Shown: positions 26,203 to 35,724 of the stretch, in pieces
Layout of the letters: every line of letters starts with the position of its first letter
How positions within the stretch are numbered: position 1 is the stretch's first letter
Assembly: GCF_022809115.1 (NCBI RefSeq)
Contig: NZ_JALGBH010000001.1
Span: forward strand, 1,671,117-1,735,116
Source of the DNA: Pedobacter montanisoli
Lineage (GTDB): Bacteria > Bacteroidota > Bacteroidia > Sphingobacteriales > Sphingobacteriaceae
Direction: 5' to 3'
DNA length: 64,000 nucleotides
Made by a program: the position numbers and the translations under genes
Notes under the pieces: generated by a model
Told to the model about the DNA's origin: nothing
The model's input: the letters and a program-made list of their open reading frames with translations, nothing else
Databases searched by the model: none

Positions 26203-28670
26203 TACTTGGTTTTTAACTCTTTATTACGTCTGATGATCGATAAAATAAAGCCAATAACCATTACGATGGTACCTACCCAATACAGGTTGATGTATGGAAA
26301 CTCAATAGCTTTAAATACCAGCCAGTCTTTAGCCTGTTGAGGCTTCTCAAATATCTGGATCTCAAACTGGTTTTGTTCAGGAATGATTTTGGTAAATCTG
26401 AAACGAAGACCTAAGTCGTCAATTTTACGGGCAAAATCAAAAGTATTGTTTCCTTTAATTAAGAATAAAGGCTCTACGGTATAAATCTTGCCACTTACAT
26501 TGATTTCCAAAGGTAAACTTACTGCTAAGTCTTCTTTCTCTACTTTTAAGTCTTTAACTATTGGTTTGGTGTTTAAAGCTTTAACAGTTAATACACCACT
26601 TGGTGTATGTAAAGTGTCTCCGGTTTTAACCAAAGCTATGCGAGGTGCTTTGTAATTTTCGTCTTCAGTATGCCCTTCATGTGCCTCGTGCTCAGGTTTT
26701 TCAACTGCTGCACTGGTAATGTGGGTGTAAATATCTTTGGTAAGATAATGTTTGGTATCAGGAGAAGCAATTAAACCCATTCTGTCGTTTTCCTGAATGT
26801 GAGGGTTTAAGGTAAAGTCTTCTTTGATTTTCCCGGTAGCTTCGTCAATAGTCTTGAAGTTTATGCTGTAATAAGTGTTAGGCTTAACAGTTGTATCGCT
26901 GATATAAGTAACGGTATATTTGCCCATTTTTTTAGGCTCATTCTTATACAACATAATATTTTCGCCAGGTTTGGCTGCCTTTTCAAAATCTTTAACCGGT
27001 ATAAAATTACTTTCGTTGATTGAAATAGGATTACTTGTAGCGGAAGCAATTAAAGCGCCTACCAACAAGATGGCAAAACCGATATGGGCTACTGCGGCAC
27101 CAGCCAATTTACTGCCTTTAGAAGTAAATGCGGTTGATAATAAACGGGCGTTAGATAATATGGCGAATACGCAACTGAATGTTAAAATAATATACATAGA
27201 GTTGGTATAGATACCTGTTAACCATACCATACCTGCAGTTAACAATAATGAGAATAATACGGTAGAGATTAAACTGCCGTAGAACTTTTTAGGATCGGTT
27301 CTTTTGTATTTAAGAAACTGAGAAAAGCCCGAAATCAAAGTAATTAATACAGCAAAAGGTGCCTGCCATTTATTGTAAAACTGAACAGCATCTTTTATAG
27401 GCGCGTAGTTTGTACCGAAAGCAGCATTAAATACAGGTACCGAGGTTGCAAAAATAATATGGATACAAGAAACGGTTACTACCAATGCTCCTATGAACAT
27501 CCAAAATTCACGAGAGTAAGTTTCTTCATCTTTATTAGTGATAGGAAGTTCTTTCCATCGTTTTACGGTAAAGAATACAGCAAGGGCTAAAAATGCTGAA
27601 ATGTAAGTAACCAATTGCCAGAACATACCCAGATCTGTAAATGAGTGTACAGATGTTTCACCTAAAATACCGCTTCGGGTTAGGAAAGAGGCATAAAGTA
27701 CCAGAATAAAGCTCACCATTACCAGCATGATAGCAGTGAAATAGGCATGTCCGGTATTTTTATAAGCTATAATCACATGTAAGCCCCCAATTAAAGTTAA
27801 CCATGGGATGATGGATGCATTTTCAACTGGATCCCAAGCCCAGAAACCACCAAAATTAAGTGCTTCGTAAGCCCAGAAAGAACCCATGATAATACCTGTG
27901 CCTAAGATCATTACGGCAAATGATACCCAAGGCAATACAGGTTTAACCCATTCTTTATAACGTTTTTGCCATAAAGCGGCTATAGCATATGCAAATGGAA
28001 CCACCATACTGGCAAAGCCTAAGAACAAGGTAGGAGGGTGGATCACCATCCAATAATTCTGTAGTAATGGATTTAAGCCCTTGCCATCGGTTATAAAAGT
28101 TAAATATTTAGCATAGTGTTCAGGGTCTTTAAAGATAGGTGCCATTTCGGGCAGATTGCTTGCTTCTCTTAATAAGATAAAAGGAGAAGAACCTATACGG
28201 ATACCTAAAATTTCTACACCTAGTAACATAGAACCCAAAAATGCCTGCGATAATGCAATGGTCGTCATTACGCTATCTTCCCAGGTTTTACCTCTAAAAA
28301 TGACAACCAGACCTAAAAGACTCTGCCAGAACATCCATAACCAAAAACTACCTTCCTGTCCTTGCCAAAAAGCAGAAACAATGTAGTAAACAGGTAATTC
28401 TTTTGAGGTATGCGAATAAACGTAATTGTATTCGTTGTAATGATTTAGGATAATATAAAATAGCGTAACACCAATACCAATAACACTAAAAATGTTAATG
28501 ATAAAACTGCTTCTGGCTATGCGGTGCCATGAATTATCTTCGGGGTTTTTGTTTTTAACCGCTAAGAAATAAGCAATAGTAGAAAGTAACGCAGCACCAA
28601 ACGATAGTACAATAAAAAACTGGCCTATTTTACCAGGCAGTAGATGTTCGCCAATAAACTGAATATCCAT
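26202..28670 (-). CDS. ccmF: Cytochrome c maturation protein CcmF/CcsA
   Basis: 822-residue polytopic inner-membrane haem lyase component. The N-terminal two-thirds hold about 12-14 membrane helices; the haem-handling WWD-type motif is in GFWAWDPVENASIIPWLT (about 265-282). A periplasmic domain with a His-rich loop (EHEAHEGHTEDE) occupies residues ~560-770, and a last helix follows. It attaches haem to apocytochromes c in the periplasm. Overlaps the ccmE stop by one base and DUF2520 start by one base. The large periplasmic C-terminal domain is typical of the Bacteroidota CcmF form. Confidence 0.93.
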   Translation of the reverse strand: MDIQFIGEHLLPGKIGQFFIVLSFGAALLSTIAYFLAVKNKNPEDNSWHRIARSSFIINIFSVIGIGVTLFYIILNHYNEYNYVYSHTSKELPVYYIVSAFWQGQEGSFWLWMFWQSLLGLVVIFRGKTWEDSVMTTIALSQAFLGSMLLGVEILGIRIGSSPFILLREASNLPEMAPIFKDPEHYAKYLTFITDGKGLNPLLQNYWMVIHPPTLFLGFASMVVPFAYAIAALWQKRYKEWVKPVLPWVSFAVMILGTGIIMGSFWAYEALNFGGFWAWDPVENASIIPWLTLIGGLHVIIAYKNTGHAYFTAIMLVMVSFILVLYASFLTRSGILGETSVHSFTDLGMFWQLVTYISAFLALAVFFTVKRWKELPITNKDEETYSREFWMFIGALVVTVSCIHIIFATSVPVFNAAFGTNYAPIKDAVQFYNKWQAPFAVLITLISGFSQFLKYKRTDPKKFYGSLISTVLFSLLLTAGMVWLTGIYTNSMYIILTFSCVFAILSNARLLSTAFTSKGSKLAGAAVAHIGFAILLVGALIASATSNPISINESNFIPVKDFEKAAKPGENIMLYKNEPKKMGKYTVTYISDTTVKPNTYYSINFKTIDEATGKIKEDFTLNPHIQENDRMGLIASPDTKHYLTKDIYTHITSAAVEKPEHEAHEGHTEDENYKAPRIALVKTGDTLHTPSGVLTVKALNTKPIVKDLKVEKEDLAVSLPLEINVSGKIYTVEPLFLIKGNNTFDFARKIDDLGLRFRFTKIIPEQNQFEIQIFEKPQQAKDWLVFKAIEFPYINLYWVGTIVMVIGFILSIIRRNKELKTK

Positions 28671-29086
28671 TAAGACTTTTTGATTTGTTTTACCTGACCG
28701 TTCTGATCAACTTCAACCAGGTTATCATTATATTTAGAAGGGCATTTCATCAGTATTTTAGAAGCATAGAAAGTATCTTTTTCCATTTTTCCTATCAATA
28801 CTAATTTTTCTGATCGTTCAAAATCTTGCGGCTTTGAGCCGTTTAAAACTACTTTGTTAACCTTACCTTTTTCATCTTTCATATAAAAGGCAAAATGGTT
28901 AGGGTCTTTTAATGCATCATAATGCATACCTTTTTCTTTCTCCCAATATCCCATTACGTGTTCTTCTTTTTGAGATCTTGAGGCTTCTTCAAAGTTAGAA
29001 TAAGAGTCTGTATCTGCGTTTAAGCTTACTAAGAAACCTATACACAAAGCAATGGTTATTAAACCAATAATGGCACTTTTTCTCAT
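28670..29086 (-). CDS. ccmE: Haem chaperone CcmE with CxxxY motif
   Basis: 138 residues from the ATG at 29086: one N-terminal membrane anchor (about 5-22), then an OB-fold periplasmic domain. The haem-binding motif is CPSKY (Cys115, Tyr119): classical CcmE has HxxxY and binds haem through the His, while the CxxxY form is known from Desulfovibrio and archaea (system I*). The Cys codon is TGC, at 28742-28744. Haem is handed from CcmC to CcmF. An upstream in-frame start (29116) is less likely because this ATG gives the typical anchor. Overlaps ccmF by one base. Confidence 0.9.
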   Translation of the reverse strand: MRKSAIIGLITIALCIGFLVSLNADTDSYSNFEEASRSQKEEHVMGYWEKEKGMHYDALKDPNHFAFYMKDEKGKVNKVVLNGSKPQDFERSEKLVLIGKMEKDTFYASKILMKCPSKYNDNLVEVDQNGQVKQIKKS

Positions 29087-29191
29087 GGGATATAGATTAA
29101 TATTAAAAGCAAACAAAGATAAAAAAACAATACAAGCTTGAGTATGATACTAAAGCTCAATTGTATATCGTGACAATTAATTGATAAATAA

Positions 29192-29215
29192 AAAGCCCCA
29201 CCTAGGTGGGGCTTT
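29192..29215 (-). terminator. Terminator of glutamate dehydrogenase gene
   Basis: Perfect palindrome with 12-bp arms (AAAGCCCCACCT and its complement), very stable, between gdhA and ccmE on the minus strand. It separates the ccmE-ccmF unit from the gdhA transcript. Confidence 0.85.
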
Positions 29216-29236
29216 GACAAGGTTTTTCGATAAGGA

Positions 29237-30658
29237 TTAAGGCCAAACACCTAAATTCATATATGAAACTGCAATTTTATCTATGGAGTTCACAAAAGCT
29301 GCAGTTCTAAGCGTCTGAGCTTCAGGTTTAATCTGTAAAGTTTCTCTGATTTCGTGGTAAGAGTGGATCATGGTGTCTTCCAAACCTGAGTTTACCAGTT
29401 CAACTTCTGATGCACCTTTTACAATCATTAAACGGTGCTCTGCTGGTATGGTTTTGCCGGTTAACGATTCTAAGGTATTGATCAAGTTGGCGTTTGAATT
29501 TTCTGCATAACGGTTTTCCATACGGCCAAAAGCAACGTGAGAAAGGTTTTTTAACCATTCAAAGTAAGAAACGGTTACTCCCCCGGCATTACAGTACATA
29601 TCAGGAATGATGATACCACCCATACCGGTAAAGATCTCTTCTGCCTCAGGCGTACAAGGACCATTGGCGCCTTCAGCAATGATTTTTGCTTTAATGCGCT
29701 TAATATTTTCGGCTGTAATCTGGTTTTCTAAAGCAGCAGGAACTAAAATATCGCATTCCTGTTCTAAACCTTCTTTTGAATTTTTAAAATCTGTAGCGCC
29801 AGGGAAACCTAAGATTGAACCTGTATTTTTTCTATGTGCAAAAACTTCGTCAACATTTAAACCGTTGGCATTATAGATCGAACCTTCAAACTCACATAAA
29901 CCTACAATGGTAGCTCCCATTTCGGCTAAGAATTTAGCTGAGTGATAACCTACGTTACCCAAGCCCTGTACAATTACTCTTTTATCTCCTAAGCCGGCTT
30001 TTAAGCCTAGTTTTTTCATGTCTTCGGCAACACTAACGCATTCACGTATGGCATAAGCCACGCCACGACCCGTTGCTTCTTTACGTCCACGGATACCATG
30101 TAAGGCAATTGGTTTACCGGTAACACAACCCAAAGCATCTAAAGAACCCGGGTTCATGGTAATATATGTATCTGCAATCCAGCTCATTTCACGCTCGCCC
30201 GAACCATAATCAGGAGCGGGTACATCAATACCGGGACCTATAAAGTTTTTCTTGATTAATTCTGTTGTATAACGACGAGTAATGGTTTCTAACTCGGCAA
30301 CGGTATAGTTTTTAGGATTGATACAGATACCGCCTTTTGCGCCTCCAAAAGGTACGTTAACAATGGCGCATTTGTAGGTCATTAAAGCTGCTAAAGCCAT
30401 TACCTCATCTTCGTTAACCATATCACTGTAACGGATACCGCCTTTGGTTGGACTCATATGGTGCGAGTGCTCTACACGCCACGCATCAATTACTTCAAAT
30501 CCGTTTCCTCTGCGTATAGGAAACTGAAAACGATAAACGCTGTTACATGCTTTAATCTGTGCCAATAAACCTTCTGGGTGTGAGGTAAATCTGGCGGCAT
30601 TGTCAAAATTCTTGCAAACGTCTGCAAAGAATCCTGCTTCATTTACGGTATTAGCCAT
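29237..30658 (-). CDS. gdhA: Glutamate dehydrogenase (Glu/Leu/Phe/Val dehydrogenase family)
   Basis: 473 residues. The catalytic Lys lies in [13 protein letters not shown] (about residues 109-121), the NAD(P)-binding motif is VQGLGNVG (about 240-247), and [16 protein letters not shown] is also typical. Interconverts glutamate and 2-oxoglutarate plus ammonia in the cytoplasm; hexameric GDH of the large Bacteroidota group. It lies between ccmD-like and ccmE but has a 143-bp upstream gap and its own terminator, so it is not simply part of the cytochrome operon. An inverted repeat TGCAATT-N9-AATTGCA (30684-30706) lies 26 bp before the ATG. Confidence 0.95.
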   Translation of the reverse strand: MANTVNEAGFFADVCKNFDNAARFTSHPEGLLAQIKACNSVYRFQFPIRRGNGFEVIDAWRVEHSHHMSPTKGGIRYSDMVNEDEVMALAALMTYKCAIVNVPFGGAKGGICINPKNYTVAELETITRRYTTELIKKNFIGPGIDVPAPDYGSGEREMSWIADTYITMNPGSLDALGCVTGKPIALHGIRGRKEATGRGVAYAIRECVSVAEDMKKLGLKAGLGDKRVIVQGLGNVGYHSAKFLAEMGATIVGLCEFEGSIYNANGLNVDEVFAHRKNTGSILGFPGATDFKNSKEGLEQECDILVPAALENQITAENIKRIKAKIIAEGANGPCTPEAEEIFTGMGGIIIPDMYCNAGGVTVSYFEWLKNLSHVAFGRMENRYAENSNANLINTLESLTGKTIPAEHRLMIVKGASEVELVNSGLEDTMIHSYHEIRETLQIKPEAQTLRTAAFVNSIDKIAVSYMNLGVWP

Positions 30659-30683
30659 TATTTTTAATAAGTTTTAAGTTTAA

Positions 30684-30706
30684 TGCAATTACTGTACAAA
30701 ATTGCA
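30684..30706. promoter_or_regulatory. Candidate operator upstream of gdhA
   Basis: Inverted repeat TGCAATT (30684-30690) and AATTGCA (30700-30706) with 9-bp centre, 26 bp before the gdhA ATG. Position fits a regulator site; no factor is known. Confidence 0.35.
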
Positions 30707-30801
30707 GTAAAATAAATGACTAATGCAAGTGCTTTTTTGCTTAGTGTAAGTTAAACACCATGCTTGATAAAACAAAAGAACTGCCTCTTATGGCATTAAA
30801 A

Positions 30802-31023
30802 TTAGTTTTTTGGGCCAGAATTTTTTTCTAACATTTTCACTTTCTTATCTAACGAGAACAAATAAGCCAGTAAGCCCAATAAAATAATGACAATACAAAT
30901 CACTACAACATAGATTTTGCCCTCTGCACGTAAATGATCTGCCATTTCAATTTCATTGTTCTGTGCAAAAATGTTTTGAACAAAAAGTGTTAAAAAAGCG
31001 AGTATGGATAGAATTCTTTTCAT
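30802..31023 (-). CDS. CcmD-like small membrane protein
   Basis: 73 residues: a signal peptide-like start (LTLFVQNIFAQ), then a short linker and one membrane helix (about 37-57, KIYVVVICIVIILLGLLAYLF) ending with a charged tail, as in CcmD proteins that stabilise the CcmABC complex. It is 32 bp after ccmC on the same strand. The signal peptide plus second helix is the usual Bacteroidota form. Confidence 0.8.
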   Translation of the reverse strand: MKRILSILAFLTLFVQNIFAQNNEIEMADHLRAEGKIYVVVICIVIILLGLLAYLFSLDKKVKMLEKNSGPKN

Positions 31024-31055
31024 TAGAATTTAAATTTTAAAATAATTGGAATGAG

Positions 31056-31718
31056 TTAAAATTGTTGAGCTTGGTTTTGAAGGTTTCTGATCCTGAATTT
31101 AATGGTATAAATCCAGTAACCGATTAAGATCCAGCCTAAACATGCAGGATAAAAAACCATGCGCATACGGCTGTCCAGATCATAACTGTTAAAACCCGGA
31201 TTGCCACCATTGCCTGGATGAAGCGAATCTTGCAAGCGAGGTAAAACAAATAACAATACTACCATCATGGGAAAAGCGAAAATGTTGTAAATAGCCGATA
31301 TTTTAGCCCTTTTCTGTTCTTCTTCAATGGCATTACGTAAAATTAAATAAGCACAGTACAGTAAGATAGAAATTGCTGCGAAATTTTGTTTAGGGTCAAA
31401 GCTCCAGAATTGTCCCCAGGTAAATTTAGCCCATACAGCTCCGGTTACCAAGCCTAAAAGTCCAAAGATAATACCCACATTGGCACTTTCTACCGCTTTA
31501 AGATCGTCGGTTTCGTTCTGAGAATTTAGATTTTTAATGCTATAAAACACAGATATACTGAAAAGCACGATCATGGCAAACCACATAGGTACATGAAAAT
31601 ACAGGTTCCTGATTGTTTCATTTAATATGGCTAAGCGGGGTACACCCAATAATAAGCCCGCAATAGTACTGTAGATTACAAGTACAGCAGCCAATATTTT
31701 CCACCAGATTTTATTCAT
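31056..31718 (-). CDS. ccmC: Haem exporter/handler CcmC
   Basis: 220 residues with six membrane helices. The tryptophan-rich loop is WGQFWSFDPKQN (about residues 103-114), flanked by the conserved His pair: one in YFHVPMW (about residue 42) and one in SLHPGNGG near the C-terminus; these are the haem ligands. CcmC loads haem onto CcmE. 34 bp after ccmB and before the ccmD-like gene, the same operon. Confidence 0.9.
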   Translation of the reverse strand: MNKIWWKILAAVLVIYSTIAGLLLGVPRLAILNETIRNLYFHVPMWFAMIVLFSISVFYSIKNLNSQNETDDLKAVESANVGIIFGLLGLVTGAVWAKFTWGQFWSFDPKQNFAAISILLYCAYLILRNAIEEEQKRAKISAIYNIFAFPMMVVLLFVLPRLQDSLHPGNGGNPGFNSYDLDSRMRMVFYPACLGWILIGYWIYTIKFRIRNLQNQAQQF

Positions 31719-31752
31719 TTTTATTTATAGTATGTTTATTTGTTGCTAAATT

Positions 31753-32415
31753 TTAATCTCTCCAAAGGTAGGGGAATAAGAGTAATGATACAGTTACTAC
31801 TAAGACGTTTACCACCAGCATCAGCCCAATCTCATCTAAGCTTACGCTTCTGTCCAGCCCGTCAACAGCGTTCTTAGTGAGTTTAATGAGTACAATTAAT
31901 ACGGGTATGATTACCGGAAAACTCAAAATGGCCATTAACATGCCCCCATTGCCTGCTTTTGAGGCAATAGCCGATACCATAGTAAACACGGTAGAAAAGC
32001 TTAAACTGCCTAAAACGGTAGCTGTAAAATACATTAAGATATCAATGTCTGCTTCGGGTTTAAATACCAAACTGTAGAAAGCAAAAGCAATAATGCTGAT
32101 CAGCATCATTAAAATGCTATTGTAAATGGTCTTAGCTATAATAACAGCCACAGGACTGGCTAGAGTGTAAATGTACAATTGACGGCCCTTGCTTTCCTGT
32201 AAAAAACTTTTAGCTATGGCATTGATGGATGCAAAAAGCATAATGATCCAGAATAAAGCATTCCAGGTAAGTTTATCTACTACTTTGAATGAGAGGTAAC
32301 ACACAAAAACAGTAGAAACCACGTAAAGTAAAACGCCATTGAGTGCATATTTAGAACGCCACTCTAAAACAAATTCTTTTTTTACTAGATGTTTTACCTG
32401 TTGTGCCAGTTGCAT
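31753..32415 (-). CDS. ccmB: Haem ABC exporter membrane subunit CcmB
   Basis: 220 residues with six membrane helices: VKKEFVLEWRSKYALNGVLLY at the start is typical of CcmB. Partner ATPase CcmA is not in the window. The gene starts the ccmBCD-like unit; the minus-strand box TATCTTTGctgcATG (32420-32427) lies 4 nt before its ATG, so the mRNA is probably leaderless. Divergent from the LtaS-like gene. Confidence 0.9.
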   Translation of the reverse strand: MQLAQQVKHLVKKEFVLEWRSKYALNGVLLYVVSTVFVCYLSFKVVDKLTWNALFWIIMLFASINAIAKSFLQESKGRQLYIYTLASPVAVIIAKTIYNSILMMLISIIAFAFYSLVFKPEADIDILMYFTATVLGSLSFSTVFTMVSAIASKAGNGGMLMAILSFPVIIPVLIVLIKLTKNAVDGLDRSVSLDEIGLMLVVNVLVVTVSLLLFPYLWRD

Positions 32416-32419
32416 GCAG

Positions 32420-32427
32420 CAAAGATA
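32420..32427 (-). promoter_or_regulatory. -7 box of ccmB (leaderless configuration)
   Basis: Minus strand TATCTTTGctgcATG, full TAnnTTTG match, 4 nt before the start codon. Confidence 0.6.
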
Positions 32428-32471
32428 ATTTTATTCAACAAGTAAAAATGCACCTAATTGTTGTATTGTTG

Positions 32472-32479
32472 TAAATTTG
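32472..32479 (+). promoter_or_regulatory. -7 box upstream of LtaS-like gene
   Basis: Plus strand TAAATTTG, about 96 nt before the ATG at 32576; it would give a leader of about 90 nt. No clear -33. Confidence 0.4.
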
Positions 32480-32575
32480 TATTCAATTCAAACGTTCTAT
32501 CAGTGTAAGCGACTAAAGTTTATTTAATTTGAATGTTTAAACCAGACTTACTTAACCAAAATAATTGATTTTAAC

Positions 32576-34540
32576 ATGAAAGTACTTTTCAAAAGCAGAA
32601 CATCCTTACTTTTTGCCTACCTGTTTACGTTTATATTTCTGTCTTTTGCAGTGCGTGTAGGGCTTTATATTTGGTCGCTGCCTAATCTTAGCTTTTCACC
32701 TTTATCATTCATAAAGATTTTTGGAGTAGGACTTTTCTACGATATTGGGGTCGCCATATTTTTCAGTTTGGTTTATGCGCTCTATGTCTGGCTTGTTCCC
32801 AAAAAGCTGATCGGAACATTATTCGATAAAATATGTACTTTCTTTATTGTGGGCCTAACCCTGTTTATTACCATTTTCGCTTGTATAGCGGAGTTTACTT
32901 TTTGGGATGAGTTTAGTACCCGATTTAATTTTATAGCGGTAGATTACCTGATCTATACTTATGAAGTAGTAGAAAACATTAACGAATCGTACCCAATTCC
33001 GTTAATTATTGGAGTTTTGGTATTGGTAATTGTAGGCGTTATCTTGTTGTATAAAAAAACAGGGGTACTAAAAAATACTTTTCAGCAAAGAACTCCTTTA
33101 TGGCTCAGAAGTATGATGATCGCGCCTCTTTTTGTGTTGGCTTTATTGTATATGTTCTTTGTAAAAAATACAGGAGCAGAGTGGAGCCAGAATTTATATG
33201 AAAGCGAACTGAGCAAAAACGGCGTGTTTTCTTTCTTTGCCGCCTTCAGGTCAAATGAGCTAGATTACAATACTTTTTATGCCACACTTCCAAAAAATGA
33301 AGCTTACCATGTGCTTAAAAAAGAGTTGATACAACGAAATGAAAAATATACTTCTGAACAGACTGATAATATAAGAAGAGAAGTAGAAGGAATTTCAGAT
33401 CGTAAACCTAACATTGTAATGGTAGTTATAGAGAGCTTTAGCGCTGATTTTCTGGCCAGATTTGGCAACCAGCAAAATATAACGCCAAATTATGATGCCC
33501 TAACCAAGCAGAGTATCTTTTTCAATAATATTTATGCTACAGGTACCCGAACAGTAAGAGGTATGGAAGCTTTAACATTAAGTGTGCCGCCAACTCCGGG
33601 AAACAGTATTGTAAGGCGTCCAAATAACGATAATATATTTTCTATCGCCAGTATTTTAAAGCAAAAGAATTACGACCTGAAATTTGTATATGGAGGAGAC
33701 GGATATTTTGATAATATGAATACCTTTTTTGGCGGACAAGGCTTTGATATTGTGGATAGAGACAGGGGAAATCCTTTATCGGATAATATTAAAACAAAAC
33801 GCTATCCTATAAAAGATGAGGACGTAGCTTTTGAAAATGCCTGGGGTATATGTGATGAAGATCTCTACAAGCAATCATTGAAATTTGCAGATAGCGCTTA
33901 CCAGAAAAAACAACCATTTTTCCAGTTTGTAATGACCACTTCTAACCATAAACCTTATACCTTTCCTGATGGAAAGATAGATTTAAAGCAAGGCGAAAGA
34001 GAAAGTGCAGTTAAATATACCGATTACGCTTTAGGTAAGTTTTTAGCCGAAGCTAAAAATAAACCTTGGTTTGAAAATACAATTTTTGTAGTGGTAGCCG
34101 ACCATTGCGCCAGCAGTGCAGGTAAATGGGAAATCAATATTGAAAAGCATCATATACCAGCTTTAATCTACAATTTAGATAACAGAAAAGAAGAGATCAA
34201 TAAACTGTGTTCGCAAATAGACCTGTTACCCACTTTATTGGGTTATTTGAACTGGAATTACCAAACCGAATTGTATGGTAAAGATGTGAACAAAATGAAT
34301 GCGGGAGATGAGCGTGCCCTGATTGGAAATTACCGCACCTTGGGTTTGCTTAAGCATAATGTATTTACACAGATAGATGACCGCAAGAATGTAAAATTCT
34401 TTAACTGGAATGATCAGGATAAGAGCATGAACGAGATGAAGGGTAAAGTAAATGATAGTTTAAAAAATCTTACTATAGCTTATTACCAAACAGCTTCGGA
34501 GAGATTTAAAAATGGTAAAATGAAGCAAAAAGGTAAATAA
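32576..34540 (+). CDS. LtaS/MdoB-like sulfatase-family membrane phosphotransferase
   Basis: 654 residues. Five N-terminal membrane helices (to about residue 215) and an outward-facing sulfatase/alkaline phosphatase-fold domain: metal Glu286 (VVIESFSADF), likely nucleophile Thr326 in GTRTVRGME, and C-terminal VVADHCASS with Asp and His metal ligands. The family moves phosphoglycerol or phosphoethanolamine groups onto glycans or lipids; Bacteroidota lack lipoteichoic acid, so the substrate is open. Single gene, long leader. Confidence 0.9.
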   Translation: MKVLFKSRTSLLFAYLFTFIFLSFAVRVGLYIWSLPNLSFSPLSFIKIFGVGLFYDIGVAIFFSLVYALYVWLVPKKLIGTLFDKICTFFIVGLTLFITIFACIAEFTFWDEFSTRFNFIAVDYLIYTYEVVENINESYPIPLIIGVLVLVIVGVILLYKKTGVLKNTFQQRTPLWLRSMMIAPLFVLALLYMFFVKNTGAEWSQNLYESELSKNGVFSFFAAFRSNELDYNTFYATLPKNEAYHVLKKELIQRNEKYTSEQTDNIRREVEGISDRKPNIVMVVIESFSADFLARFGNQQNITPNYDALTKQSIFFNNIYATGTRTVRGMEALTLSVPPTPGNSIVRRPNNDNIFSIASILKQKNYDLKFVYGGDGYFDNMNTFFGGQGFDIVDRDRGNPLSDNIKTKRYPIKDEDVAFENAWGICDEDLYKQSLKFADSAYQKKQPFFQFVMTTSNHKPYTFPDGKIDLKQGERESAVKYTDYALGKFLAEAKNKPWFENTIFVVVADHCASSAGKWEINIEKHHIPALIYNLDNRKEEINKLCSQIDLLPTLLGYLNWNYQTELYGKDVNKMNAGDERALIGNYRTLGLLKHNVFTQIDDRKNVKFFNWNDQDKSMNEMKGKVNDSLKNLTIAYYQTASERFKNGKMKQKGK

Positions 34541-34649
34541 GTTTTCTGTTTACTATCCTTTCGTTATACGGGACCACCGAGTAATAATGAAGCAATTGAG
34601 TTCTGCGATGTGTACGCCATGCTGACCACCAAGTAGCTGCGCAACAAAT

Positions 34650-34705
34650 TCATTTCAGCATCTAATAGAATGAAATATGCACACTGAAACAAGTTCAGTG
34701 CAACC
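34650..34705. repeat. REP-like repeat (TGCTGAA family)
   Basis: Hairpin CACTGAA (34682-34688), loop ACAAG, TTCAGTG (34694-34700), preceded by the related TTTCAGCATCT. It is related to the repeat at 42342-42362 (ATGCTGAA-CTTGT-TTCAGCAT). Confidence 0.65.
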
Positions 34706-34764
34706 TAAATAAGGAGTGAAAAATTTAAATAGTTCCCATAAAGGGTAATTAAAAGCCTTTTTTG

Positions 34765-34772
34765 TAATTTTA
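34765..34772 (+). promoter_or_regulatory. Near-consensus -7 box of the YbbR gene
   Basis: TAATTTTActttATG, one mismatch to TAnnTTTG, 4 nt before the ATG at 34777; same spacing as the leaderless genes. Confidence 0.4.
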
Positions 34773-34776
34773 CTTT

Positions 34777-35724
34777 ATGCCCTTTATAAAACTTACAAAA
34801 CCCGAACGCAAAAGATTTGGCATAATGCTGGTATGTGTAGTGCTTGCGGTAATGGCTTGGTTATTTATGGCATTAAACCGTAAATACCCTTATACGGTTA
34901 AAACAGAACTTATTTATAAAGACGAGCCACAGGGAAAAGCATTTAAAGCGCTGCAACCCGATACTGTAGATCTAAAAGTTGAAGGCACTGGCTGGCAGCT
35001 TCTGTTCTCGAGATTGCGTATAAAACCACAATCAATTAAGGTGAGTTTGCGTAAGCTTAATAACAGGAACTACGTGCTTTTTTCAGAGCAACTGGAGCAA
35101 ATTAATGGGCAATTGGAAACATCTCAAAGAGTAATATCTATAAAGCCAGATACCTTATATTTCGATTTCTCAAAAAGAACTACCAAACGCGTACCAGTAA
35201 AATTAAACTCTAAATTAGGATTTGCTTTGCAATATGGAGTTGCTGGTAATGTAGAGCTTACTCCGGCATTTGTAAATATATCTGGTCCGCATGAAGAGTT
35301 GCAGAAAATAGCGAGCTGGTACACAGATACCTTAAAGACTACAGGTATAGATAACTCAGTTGAAACCAGAATCAATCTGAAACAAAGTACAACTAATAAT
35401 ATCAACATATATCCAAAAGCGGTTGGGGTTAAAATCCCCGTTGATGAGTTTACTGAAAAAGTGTTGGACATACCGCTTACAGTAATCAACAACAATAGTT
35501 TTTACACGATAAAACTTTATCCAAAACGCGTTAAGATTACTTTTTTGGTAGCCTTATCAAGCTACAAACAAATTGACGAAGATTTTATACAGGCATCTGT
35601 AGATCTTAACGAGTGGAGAAATTCAGGCCATAATAACTTGAGGGTAAAACTGATCCGTTTTCCAGCTTATTGTAAGCTAATTAGTATCGTACCTCAGAAA
35701 GTAGATTTTATCATAGAGAAATAA
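34777..35724 (+). CDS. YbbR-like domain protein (CdaR-type)
   Basis: 315 residues: one N-terminal membrane helix (about 16-33) and an outward-facing region of YbbR repeats (beta-rich, with patterns such as GPHEELQKIASWYTDTL and DIPLTVINNNSF). In Firmicutes the equivalent CdaR regulates the diadenylate cyclase CdaA; whether that holds here cannot be told since cdaA is not nearby. Overlaps coaE by one base (TAATG). Confidence 0.8.
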   Translation: MPFIKLTKPERKRFGIMLVCVVLAVMAWLFMALNRKYPYTVKTELIYKDEPQGKAFKALQPDTVDLKVEGTGWQLLFSRLRIKPQSIKVSLRKLNNRNYVLFSEQLEQINGQLETSQRVISIKPDTLYFDFSKRTTKRVPVKLNSKLGFALQYGVAGNVELTPAFVNISGPHEELQKIASWYTDTLKTTGIDNSVETRINLKQSTTNNINIYPKAVGVKIPVDEFTEKVLDIPLTVINNNSFYTIKLYPKRVKITFLVALSSYKQIDEDFIQASVDLNEWRNSGHNNLRVKLIRFPAYCKLISIVPQKVDFIIEK

